A stretch of 64,000 bases of DNA. It comes from Chrysopilus asiliformis. Taxonomy: Eukaryota; Arthropoda; Insecta; Diptera; Rhagionidae. Below the pieces are notes generated by a model. It saw nothing but the letters and a program-made list of their open reading frames with translations, was not told the DNA's origin and searched no databases. Below, piece after piece: positions 54,823 to 64,000 of the stretch; position 1 is the first letter of the stretch, and each line of letters begins with the position of its first letter. Both the position numbers and the translations under genes were made by a program. The stretch lies in the NCBI GenBank assembly GCA_964034945.1, contig OZ035960.1:45859002-45923001 (forward strand), written 5' to 3'.

Positions 54823-55569
54823 GGGCATCAATTTTATATTACGACGCGTCTGCGTCTTTCGTTCGACGCGAAGAAATCGACGCGACTCAATACTGCAATC
54901 GTATATTTCGACGCCATGTGTGTCGAAAGAAATCATTTAGGATAATTTAGAGGACATTTGGTTTGATTATCAAAATAGTTCAGTTTGTGTATGGCATAAA
55001 GTACACATTCCAATATTTGATCTTGATTGTCAACATATCTGACATTGCTGGAGCAAAATGTTCACGAACTGTCAAAATGATAAGTGCAACTGAAGTGTAT
55101 ATCCTCGGTTTGGATAATTGGAATCAAGAAAAAACTATCAATTAGGCGTAGAAATCCACTGAAAGCATTTAAATCATCGGTGAAAGTTTCCCATAAAATC
55201 CTTTTCTTGGTTTTCTTGATTTTCCCCATCGCATGTTTTTCGAGTGAACCTGTGGCAAGTGACGGATTTTCGCCCATAAATTTGAAAATAGCCTCCAAGT
55301 GATGCTTGTTTGTCTGTTCCCTATAATTTAGTTATCATAATAAAATATAATGTATATTTAATTTGGTGTTATTTACTTTGGTTTTGGCATTGTTTTAAAC
55401 CACTTCTTACGAAATTAATTGCAACGAAGTAAACACCAAAGTCTATCGACGCTAGTCAAGGCGTCGTAAGTTTTGTGTCGAAGTTTGTTCGACGCGTCGA
55501 GGTACATGATCGACTTTTGTGTTGTGAGACGCGTTTATGCAGACGCGTCGTAATACAAAATTAGTGCCC
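54823..55569. mobile_element. Harbinger-like TIR element with a partial SANT-type gene
   Basis: Inverted ends GGGCATCAATTTTATATTACG and the complement of GGGCACTAATTTTGTATTACG enclose 747 bp. GACGCGTC words are frequent near both ends. It contains the open frame at 55062-55298 described below. No 3-bp duplication could be confirmed, probably because the left edge meets another element. Confidence 0.6.
55062..55298 (-). pseudogene. Myb/SANT-like domain fragment (Harbinger accessory protein)
   Basis: A 78-residue frame starting MEAIFKFMGENPSLATG, with a later W-E-x-F-x-x-D-L-N-A-F-S-G stretch. The spacing of a short acidic helix, a Lys-rich turn and the Trp-...-Leu-Asn motif resembles the Myb/SANT-like DNA-binding proteins that accompany PIF/Harbinger transposases. 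The rest of the domain is lost and the C-terminal 25 residues look unrelated. Assignment is by pattern only. Confidence 0.4.
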
Positions 55570-56038
55570 TGGTTCACTAAAAATTCAATGGTTCAAAAAT
55601 TATAGTTCTACAACTTTGCTAAATGAGTCATTTTACCCCACAGCATAAACTTATCAACATCTTTCCTCACATTGTTAAAAAATTGATGTTCAAAACCTTC
55701 ATTCAAGTTGATTCTTGAGGTGATGGTTTTCCGCGTGCGCGAAGCAATTCATCCAGTTGAAAGGTTGCTATAAGTAAGCTCAACTCCTTGTGAAATAGAG
55801 AATGTTTTTGTCCACCAAATATATAAGTAGTCTAGATACAAATGTCTGTAGTTTAGCAAATACCCGTATCTCATGGATTACAAGGAGGAGTCAAAGAAGT
55901 TCACTAAATATTATGGATATCTAATACATCGTAGTGATGAAAAGATTTATTGATCGTGACCTTTCTATATAAAATAATTGAATTTTGATTATAGATCCAA
56001 CTATCTATTATATTACCAGCATTTTCTTTATTTTATAA
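55570..56038. other. Intergenic stretch without recognised gene
   Basis: About 470 bp of A+T-rich DNA in which I see no gene or repeat boundary. Confidence 0.55.
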
Positions 56039-56200
56039 CAGAGTTGCGAAAATTTGATAAGCACATTTCAATTTTTTCCGATTATTTGAGAATGAAAACA
56101 AATGTTATGTTTTGTACATTTTGTTCCTATTATTACTTCATAATTTATTTCATAAAAAATCTAAAGAGCTATTCATAGTTCTAAATAAGAACAAATGAAA
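56039..56200. mobile_element. Diverged end of the Tc1-like family found at 59227
   Basis: The sequence starting CAGAGTTGCGAAAATTTGAT follows the end of the 59227-60851 element (CAGTGGCGGAAATTTGATTA) for about 160 bp with many substitutions. No transposase part or second end is nearby, so it is an old solo fragment. Confidence 0.65.
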
Positions 56201-57051
56201 AGCTGTAATTGCTAGGGGCCAATCGTCAAATAATCTATACTTTTTATGAAACAAAATTTTTTTGGAGGGGGGGAACGATTGGTCCGATGGGATTTTGATG
56301 TATGGATCAGTTATGTTAAATCACATTCCCAACACATTTTATCTTCATAAATTTTTCGATACTAAGCATTGTTTTTGAGAAAATAGAAAAATTTGTATGG
56401 GGGAGGAGGGAAGGAGTGATACAACTGGATTTTTATGTATGGTGCGGTCAAAATTAAAGCAAAGAGAGGTCAGAAACTGTCAAAATTAAAGCAAAAGAGA
56501 GGAATGGGGGTGCTAATTAGACGTTACCCCCATTTTTTCCTTGCCTTAGCGTTACAATTTCTGTTCTAGTTAGGCGGAGTATTTCAACCAATGTGAACAT
56601 GGTCTCACACAAAATCCGAGATATTAAACAAAAGCATTTTAATTGCAAATGGAAATCTTTTAAGCAATATTACTTTCGTTTGTCATATGACACTGCAGCC
56701 TTGACATTGGCCACTGTATTATAGCATACAAACCTGATCAAAGTTCACGGTATGTTGACAATTGCGGTACATATAAACAATTGACCAAATTACGATAAAT
56801 TTTACAATGGCAGCGATCGACCTCGAGTGGAAACGTTTTCCGGTCGGTTCCGCAAATTAATTTGGCTGTGTTTTTAATTTGATGAGAGTGCGTAAATATT
56901 TGGATTAAAAAGTTCACATGCTGTATTAATTTGAATTTAATTACCTACAAATGTGGTTGATTAAGTCATTTAGACCTAGGGTTTTTTTATTTAAATTTAT
57001 AATGACCAAGAATGCTTTATATCGATTTCTTTTTGATTTTTTTGTTTATAC
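56201..57051. other. Intergenic stretch with a DINE-1-core-like remnant
   Basis: Between about 56205 and 56440 the order of words follows the DINE-1-like elements: a GATTTTGATGTATGG segment, then GTTTTTGAGA and TTTGTATGGGGGAGG. The ends are eroded. The remainder has no feature I can support. Confidence 0.45.
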
Positions 57052-57269
57052 GCTTCTATTTCAAGAATAAAAAACAACCTTTCTATTAAAAAATGTGGAT
57101 TGCACATATTTTTAGTAAGGGATTCCCGTAAAAAACATCACATATTTAGTGGAGTGGAGGGCTTCTATTTCAAGAATAAAAAACAACCTTTCTATTAAAA
57201 AATGTGGATTGCACATATTTTTAGTAAGGGATTCCCGTAAAAAACATCACATATTTAGTGGAGTGGAGG
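57052..57269. repeat. Exact 109-bp tandem duplication
   Basis: 57052-57160 and 57161-57269 are the same sequence, starting GCTTCTATTTCAAGAATAAA. No difference was seen, so the duplication is recent or the result of an assembly join. Confidence 0.92.
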
Positions 57270-59226
57270 GCTAACAGTGCAATGGCGGTATTAAATCCAA
57301 TCCAAAAATCGCGAATAGTTTGACGAATAGCGCAAAAAGGAGGTGAAAATAGGTGATACCCCTACCTTTTTTTCGTTTCTGTGATGAAGTATGTTATATT
57401 CCACCACACCAACCAAGTGTTAAAAAATAATGTCAAGGCCCCAATGTCTAGAGGAGGTCCCAACAGCTAGATTGGGACCCCAAAGCGATATTAGGCGAGC
57501 AGTCGAATGGAAGCCGTATTAAATTTGTAATTTTCCACCTTTTTCTTACTAAATATAGTAAAAATATTTACTTTCCACAGAAATCCAACACTATATAGGC
57601 TGTTGCTAGATTAATTACAAAAGCGGACATTCCTATTGAAAATTGCTATATTAATGAGAACCACTTAACTTGCTTTGATTAACCGAAGCGAGTGCAGTAA
57701 AGTACGAAGCCCCAACTCAAATTTTATTCACTAATGAAAAATTATATCTGTAGTGAAAGTGATAAAATCCTATAATCAAAATTCCAGTAAAATAAATCTA
57801 AATCAAGCACAATAACGTAAACTCGAGTGTCTAATAAATTACCGAGAAAATATTTCAGGTGTCTTTTGGTTTTTGATTTGGCTGCCTTAGTGATATTTCG
57901 TTTAATGTTCTTGAGAAACAAAATAAACTGCGGGTGAAATAAACATTAAGAAAAGTTAGTTGCTATCTGATCATAAACAACATCATCCTACGGCAAAAGT
58001 ATAGCAACTGATGATAGTGAAATATAAGTACATTTACCTGCCTGCCTAGACCTTAATCTGTGCATTTTTCATGGCCAATTTCAGTGAGAAAAACCGATCT
58101 TTTCTCTAGATAAGCAACATTACTATGGACAGTTAAATACAATCTTTAACTTATATCTAATTCAATGGTTGTAAAATCTACACTAGCACATGCAACAAAG
58201 CAGACAACAGGTAACTTTATAACTAGATAGCCGGAAGAGTTTCACGACGTTCGAACTCCAACAGACAGACAGACACACAGGATAGGCTTGAATGGAATGA
58301 AATTGAACGGATCCGGATAAAAGATGGGATGCCATCATCTGGAATAAACAGAGAGACCGCCACGATCGAAGATCATGCGAATACAAAATACAAAGTGTAC
58401 AACATCTAGTGACGCCAGGTAGTTTCTTTCAAACTGTTTGCATCACAGATTGTGAATTATCCAAGACCTTCCTGCACATAATTCAGCCATGTGCAACAAT
58501 TTCCATTTGTAATACTGTCGCTTTTTCCGATCACTGTACTATCATCTTTTCATTTTCTTTATTTTTCAATTCGGTATTTGCAAAAAAGAAATAATAAAAA
58601 TAAACAAGCCAAGTTCACACGATCAATTACTTGTCATTATCTTTTCTGGATTTTGATTTGTACAAACAGTCGGTTATAACGAAAAAAAAATTGTGAATTA
58701 CTTCTTCGTCTTTTTAGATTCTTGCAGGTACCCGTTTCAGATACCTGACAAGAATATTAAATTATGTCAATAGGTAACAATACAATATTCAGAAAAAGGT
58801 GCATGCATGCATTTTATAAATTTTTATGCAAGTCCAACTCTCTTAACTTTAGTCGTACAAGACGATTGCTAATCAAACTGGATTAAATTTTATTCACTTA
58901 ATCGCTGTTTTTACTTACTCATTTTAAATTCTAGATAGTTGTATCTTGCAAATTCCTCTTCAAGCAGACATGAAGTAATCTTTCAAAACTACTCGTGCAT
59001 ATATGGAGATTTAAAACCCTTTTGCTCATAAAAAGGTGGAGCGAAAGTGTCCAATGGCTCAGGAACGCCAGACAAGCAAAAAAAAAACAATCAGGAAGTC
59101 TTAAGTTAATAACGGCAGTTGGAAATGATAAATACATCAATGGACAGCTTCAGAAATTCTTTTCATTGTAATTATTATTTTTAAAACATCGTGGCGCTGG
59201 CGCCTGCCTTTTTAAATGCTAATGTA
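57270..59226. other. Intergenic stretch without recognised gene
   Basis: Two kilobases of A+T-rich DNA. A perfect 8-bp stem GGTCCCAA...TTGGGACC with an 8-base loop occurs at 57456-57479. Small frames around 58183-58680 and 58931-59140 have no recognisable domain. Confidence 0.5.
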
Positions 59227-59496
59227 CAGTGGCGGAAATTTGATTAGCACATTTTAATTTTTTCCGATTATTTTAGAATGAAAACAAATACTTCTTTTTG
59301 TAATTATACATTTTATTTATTTCACTATTTCATAACTTATTTCATAAAAAAATGTTAATAGCAATTCACAGTTATAAATAAAATTAAAAAAAAACATGTT
59401 TTTCCAAAGGAAATTTGATTAGCACATTTTGGCATTCTTATGTTAAATCATTTAGAAAAATCCTTTTTTGATGGGGTTTTCTCCTAATTTTAGGTT

Positions 59497-60000
59497 TTAG
59501 TATTTAGTCTTTTCGCCGTTTTGCCTTATTAGTTGAAAAATCCGGTGGTTCATTGACAGGACCAATTTTCTTGAAATTTGGATGTCCATAGTGTCCCAGG
59601 CTGACCTGATTGAGTTTTTTAGGTCGAAAACAGAATTATACTGGATGCCTTCTTTATAAACAGTACGGGCAAGAATTCCCCATAGATTTTCTATGGAATC
59701 CATGTCAGGACTTCTGGCTGGCCAGTCTAGAACAGCAATGTTTCTGTCTTGAAACCACAGCTTGGTCTCATTGGCAGTGCGTACGGCTGCATTATCCTGC
59801 TGGAAAATAAAATCCTCCGGTAAAATGTCTTCTCCCATAGTTATTAAGGCTCCTTCAAAGATATCGCAGTAGGTAGAAGCCTTAATTTTAGGAGGAACCC
59901 ACGCAATTCTTGATTTTCCATACCACGAAAATGCGTCCCATATCATCATACTTCCACCACCAAAATTGCAGCCGATTTTAACTTGCTGAGGTGCCCTCAA
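59497..60000 (-). pseudogene. Tc1-type transposase C-terminal fragment, left arm
   Basis: 167 residues with no stop. It contains the second catalytic Asp in FQQDNAAVRTA and the third catalytic residue in ARSPDMDSIENLWG, where Glu follows in the DDE-type pattern of Tc1. The N-terminal paired-like DNA-binding domain and the first catalytic Asp are missing, because the arm starts inside the gene at the palindrome centre. It cannot act as a transposase. It mirrors the frame at 59983-60582. Confidence 0.85.
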
Positions 60001-60582
60001 ATCATGCCAATAACAAGGAAATCCATCAGTGAGGAAAATAAATTTAATTTAGATGGATTTCGTTGTTATTGTCATGATTTGAGGACACCTCAGCAAGTTA
60101 AAATCGGCTGCAATTTTGGTGGTGGAAGTGTGATGATATGGGACGCATTTTCGTGGTATGGAAAATCAAGAATTGCGTGGGTTCCTCCTAAAATTAAGGC
60201 TTCTACCTACTGCGATATCTTTGAAGGAGCCTTAATAACTATGGGAGAAGACATTTTACCGGAGGATTTTATTTTCCAGCAGGATAATGCAGCCGTACGC
60301 ACTGCCAATGAGACCAAGCTGTGGTTTCAAGACAGAAACATTGCTGTTCTAGACTGGCCAGCCAGAAGTCCTGACATGGATTCCATAGAAAATCTATGGG
60401 GAATTCTTGCCCGTACTGTTTATAAAGAAGGCATCCAGTATAATTCTGTTTTCGACCTAAAAAACTCAATCAGGTCAGCCTGGAACACTATGGACATCCA
60501 AATTTCAAGAAAATTGGTCCTGTCATTGAACCACCGGATTTTTCAACTAATAAGGCAAAACGGCGAAAAGACTAAATACTAA
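59983..60582 (+). pseudogene. Tc1-type transposase C-terminal fragment, right arm
   Basis: The homologous part begins at about 60030 and crosses the centre, so this copy retains slightly more: ISEENKFNLDG, the region of the first catalytic residue, where Glu stands at the place usually held by Asp. It continues with FQQDNAAVRTA and DMDSIENLWG to a stop at 60582. The first 15 residues of the open frame come from the opposite arm and are artefactual. It differs from the left arm at a few residues (for example V for M, N for D and L for M). Confidence 0.85.
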
Positions 60583-60853
60583 AACCTAAAATTAGGAGAA
60601 AACCCCATCAAAAAAGGATTTTTCTAAATGATTTAACATAAGAATGCCAAAATGTGCTAATCAAATTTCCTTTGGAAAAACATGTTTTTTTTAATTTTAT
60701 TTATAACTGTGAATTGCTATTAACATTTTTTTATGAAATAAGTTATGAAATAGTGAAATAAATAAAATGTATAATTACAAAAAGAAGTATTTGTTTTCAT
60801 TCTAAAATAATCGGAAAAAATTAAAATGTGCTAATCAAATTTCCGCCACTGTA

Positions 60854-62747
60854 TTAATATTGAAAAGTTAAACAATGACAACATATAAGAAAAGTATTAA
60901 AGTCACTTCAAAAACCAAAATCATAGCGGACTCCCGCACGACTCCGGGGGGGTATACTCATCGACTCAGTTCCATTAGTCCCCAATATGTGTCTGTGTGT
61001 GAATGGTTCGTGTGTTATGTATGTATGTAACGAAAATTGTAAGATCTACTTCTGCCAATAAACCTTAACCGATTTTGACGCTGTTTTTGCATTCCAAAGC
61101 GGTTATTATCCCGTGTTTGGCAAAAATGAACCGTTTTCGAGATAATCGCAAAAATCTTTCGCATTTGTATGGGAGTGGGGGGGGGGAGAGAGGAGGAGTT
61201 GCCAAATGTAACCAGAATTTCATAGAGCCACGAATCTTTTGAAAAAATTAGCCGTTTTCGAGAAAATTGAAAAAATTGTTTACATTTGTAGGGAAGGCAA
61301 GCGTGGTTCAATTTTTTCCATTTTCGGAAAAGGTTTTTCTTTTGATAAAAGCCTGTTCTATGCCAAATTTAAACTTTCTACTACAATCAGTTCTCGAGTT
61401 ATCAAATGGTTTTGCAAAAAAAACTTTCAACATCATGCCCACTTACACGGGCGTAGATAAGGGGGGAGTGCTCAGAACTGAATTTAGTTTTGTAGTTTAT
61501 CTGTTTTCCCGTTTTTACACAGACATTGTCCTCTATTTAAGGCGTCCGGTGGAATTTTTATAATGTGACCCGGCGCTGTATAATACATGGGACCCATATA
61601 AATTTTCATAAATGCCTGCGCGTCTATAACTCGGGAAATTTCCCGAATTTCGACCTGAAATTTTACACGAACGCCCTTCCCTAACAATATCCCCGCTTTG
61701 CTTTAAGCCTCCTCTTTAGCAACGAAATTTAATCGGACCACTACAAATCAAATTTAAAAAAAAATTGCCGAACCGAACAAAAACCATACCAGTTTTTGTA
61801 ACAAATGCTGTTACCAAACCAAAATCCAGAATAAATATTTTAACGGTTTCGCGCGGACCAAATTTAAATTTTAAAATTGAAAAATTCCTATTATTTTTTA
61901 TTTTCGATCAGACTTGTCATGTGGAATGTTTTTCGACCAGAAAAATGGATCAATTTGATCTCAAAAAAAATTATTTTAGATACTGCCTTTTTTTTGTTTT
62001 TTTCTGATTTTCACAGAAATATGTAGTTTTTTCTAAACTCTCCAAAAGTATTTCAACAAGTTTAAAAAATATCAACATGTAAGGGTCCCATCATAAAACC
62101 CAATGCAATCAGTTAAACGTAAAAGGACTGGCCAAACATTCAAATTCATTGAATGTATGGCGGCTCTTTTGATAACCGCATACTCTCATATTGTTTTACA
62201 TCGAATAGTAATAATTTATCAACATTGTAGAAAAGTATACCTGTGGGTATTTCAAAATGTCTACATATCCAACTTATGTTCTAGGATCAATTAAAGAATT
62301 GATATTGCGTCTCATTCAAAACGTTAACAGGGAATCGAGTTTATGGGTAGCTACGGTTCATTTGTTGTCTACGAAGGGTCTTTTATCCGTCGATCTGTCT
62401 ACAGAACTTGAATGGTTCCATTGTAGTGTCTACAAAAACTGAAACACTCGTAAAATTTAATGCGTCATTCAACTTATACGCTGGTAACCGCTTTCAGTTT
62501 CTAAACCGAACAGCAAATGTAGAAGATTTAGTTGATCCTATATGTGGCCATTCGAACTATATATGAATTCTATTCATATTAAAAACTTTTATAAGAATTC
62601 AACATTCTACCGTCAGTTCCATAGTTAACTCTACATTCACTAATAAAATAATTGCATTTTTAATTAAGTTAAATTTAAATTTTTTATTCAAATAAATAAC
62701 TGATGTAAAATTTTGATGAAAATTCACCGAGTAAATGGGAGACGCTT
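60854..62747. other. Intergenic stretch with repeated DINE-1-core-like segments
   Basis: No gene. Around 61120-61180 and again at 61241-61294 the words ACCGTTTTCGAGATAATCGCA and GCCGTTTTCGAGAAAATTG, each followed by TTTGTATGGGAG or TTTGTAGGG, follow the core seen in the DINE-1-like copies. A G run lies near 61180. The remaining frames show no domain. Confidence 0.5.
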
Positions 62748-62750
62748 TAA

Positions 62751-63159
62751 AGGTGCCGCTCCACGTGAGAGTAAATGCCGGGGTGAACCTCTCGATAGCA
62801 GCTACTCGCAAATGGACACGTCTCTGAGAGTCGCTCGCAGAAACTCGCAGAAACTCGCAAAAACTCGCGAGCTAGTTTCTGCGAGCTAGTTTCTGCGAGC
62901 TGTCAAAAGTGATTCTACTCTCTAGTGGACACATCTCCACTGAACTCTCGGAGAGTAACTCGCCAGACACGAACGGCGTTTGAAATTCGCTAGTAGCTCT
63001 CGAGAACTCGCCAAAGCAAGATGTCAAAAAAATCAAGATATTGGTCTTGAAAAGAGAAAAATCGCCGGAATTAACTCTCAAATGGACAACCTCCTGCAAG
63101 TAACTCTCGAGAGTTTTTGAGAGTTACTCGCGTATTTACTCTCATGTGGAGCGGCACCT
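62751..63159. mobile_element. Harbinger-like TIR element, copy B
   Basis: 409 bp starting AGGTGCCGCTCCACGTGAGA and ending with the near complement, flanked by TAA (62748-62750, 63160-63162). Compared with 46452-47431 it is inverted, shorter and uninterrupted. The interior has tandem CAGAAACTCG units and many GCGAG words. Confidence 0.75.
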
Positions 63160-63162
63160 TAA

Positions 63163-64000
63163 GAGTACTCACAAATATTATTAACTGGGCTGTTATCGTC
63201 GTAAATAGTATAAATTCGATACACTTGAACGCACTTCCCTACCACCATCGGAAGTTGCTGCGACTTAAATGACAAAGGAAGACGCGAACGACATAAATGC
63301 TACCTGTTTTTTCCGCGGTTGTACTAAAGTTGAAAATATACTCACAAATTCACTCGTATTTTTAAAAGCTTATATGTAGCTATAGCTTTCGTGGAGTTTG
63401 TCTGTTAGGGTCAAATTTTATAATCTGGAGTGGTATTCTGTAACTTGATTCAAGCGTTTGTTTCGAGTTAGAAGAAAAAGTGGTATTTGCTATCTCGGTT
63501 TCTCTCTGTCATTTATTTCGGGCAAAACAGAGACAGCGAATACTTCTTGTTCTTCTTTAAAAAATGTACTATAAAGGATAAAAACAATTTTTTGGGCGTT
63601 ATGTATCGGAACTTAAATCGCAATAAAAGATAAAAGTATAAAAAAAAAACAAAATATTTTTTGTTATTTTTTATACTTTTATCTTTTTGCACACTAAATT
63701 TCACGCCTATAAACGTCTTTCTTACATTTACAAGGAAGGTGAGGGTGAAACTTGCCTTAAAATACTCAGTTTTAGGCCACCCGCGAAAATTTTCGCATAT
63801 CCCTTGAATATCAAAATTCTTGGTTTATTTTAGATACCGAAAATTTGAAGACCTTCTTTAGGCAAATGGTCGTCTTTGGCGCCACTAAACCCTGAGAGTT
63901 TTGCACCCTTCTGATTATGCGGCTGAACGTAATCATAAATAGCACACTATTGTTTCTAACACGACCGCATTATCTGATGGTTTATAGCTGTTATTTGATA
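63163..64000. other. Intergenic stretch with two hairpins
   Basis: No gene recognised. A 21-bp perfect inverted repeat (63625-63645 and 63667-63687) encloses 21 bases. An imperfect 19-bp hairpin spans about 63482-63541. Either could be the core of a small unidentified MITE. Confidence 0.55.

Larger units (their letters stand above)
59227..60851. mobile_element. Palindromic Tc1-like element (two opposed 3' halves)
   Basis: 1,625 bp bounded by CAGTGGCGGAAATTTGATTA and its complement with TA flanks (59225-59226, 60852-60853). The entire element is an inverted repeat: arms of about 800 bp meet at a 24-bp spacer (60028-60051), and each arm holds the same C-terminal transposase fragment reading outward. 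Only a handful of differences between the arms were noticed. It keeps both transposon ends and could be moved by a related transposase. Confidence 0.92.

Overview
The window is repeat-dominated DNA from an insect, most likely a fly (Diptera). It is A+T-rich and carries two errantivirus-type LTR retrotransposons with gag, pol and env. It also holds Tc1/mariner-, hAT-, PIF/Harbinger- and piggyBac-type DNA-transposon remnants, and DINE-1/mini-me-like elements with (GTCY)n microsatellites, a repeat class best known from Diptera. I recognise no host gene, rRNA, tRNA or CRISPR.

Layout. (1) 1-10795 holds errantivirus 1 on the minus strand: 3' UTR, env (910-2922), pol (3082-7515), gag (7467-9266), a tRNA-Ser-type primer binding site, and a 5' LTR starting at 9536 whose outer edge seems to abut the satellite. 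Its 3' LTR lies off the left end. (2) 10796-37699 is one array of an 18-bp satellite built around the dyad GGCAC-G-GTGCC, about 748 monomers, with higher-order duplications. (3) The array is split by a complete 13,446-bp errantivirus 2 at 13976-27421, also minus strand. It has two 363-bp LTRs with no difference I could see, a 5-bp target duplication (GTGCC) made of satellite sequence, and intact gag, pol and env frames. It therefore inserted recently. (4) 37700-64000 is a graveyard of small DNA transposons: piggyBac-like foldback MITEs, three DINE-1-like elements, two wrecked mariners, two Harbinger-like TAA-flanked MITEs (one interrupted by an 8-bp-TSD MITE), a pogo-like MITE, a hAT remnant carrying one of the DINE-1-like elements, and a 1.6-kb palindrome made of two opposed Tc1 transposase halves.

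How the parts work together. Each errantivirus encodes a capsid/nucleocapsid Gag with three zinc knuckles. A -1 overlapping Pol follows, with protease, reverse transcriptase, RNase H and integrase. A separate Env frame, probably made from spliced RNA, comes last. The two pol genes are clearly related in RT and integrase, but the two env proteins are not alike. Env 1 has the fusion (F)-protein layout. Env 2 is a two-membrane-segment protein I cannot place. The long open frames across the satellite follow from its 18-bp (six-codon) period and are not treated as genes.
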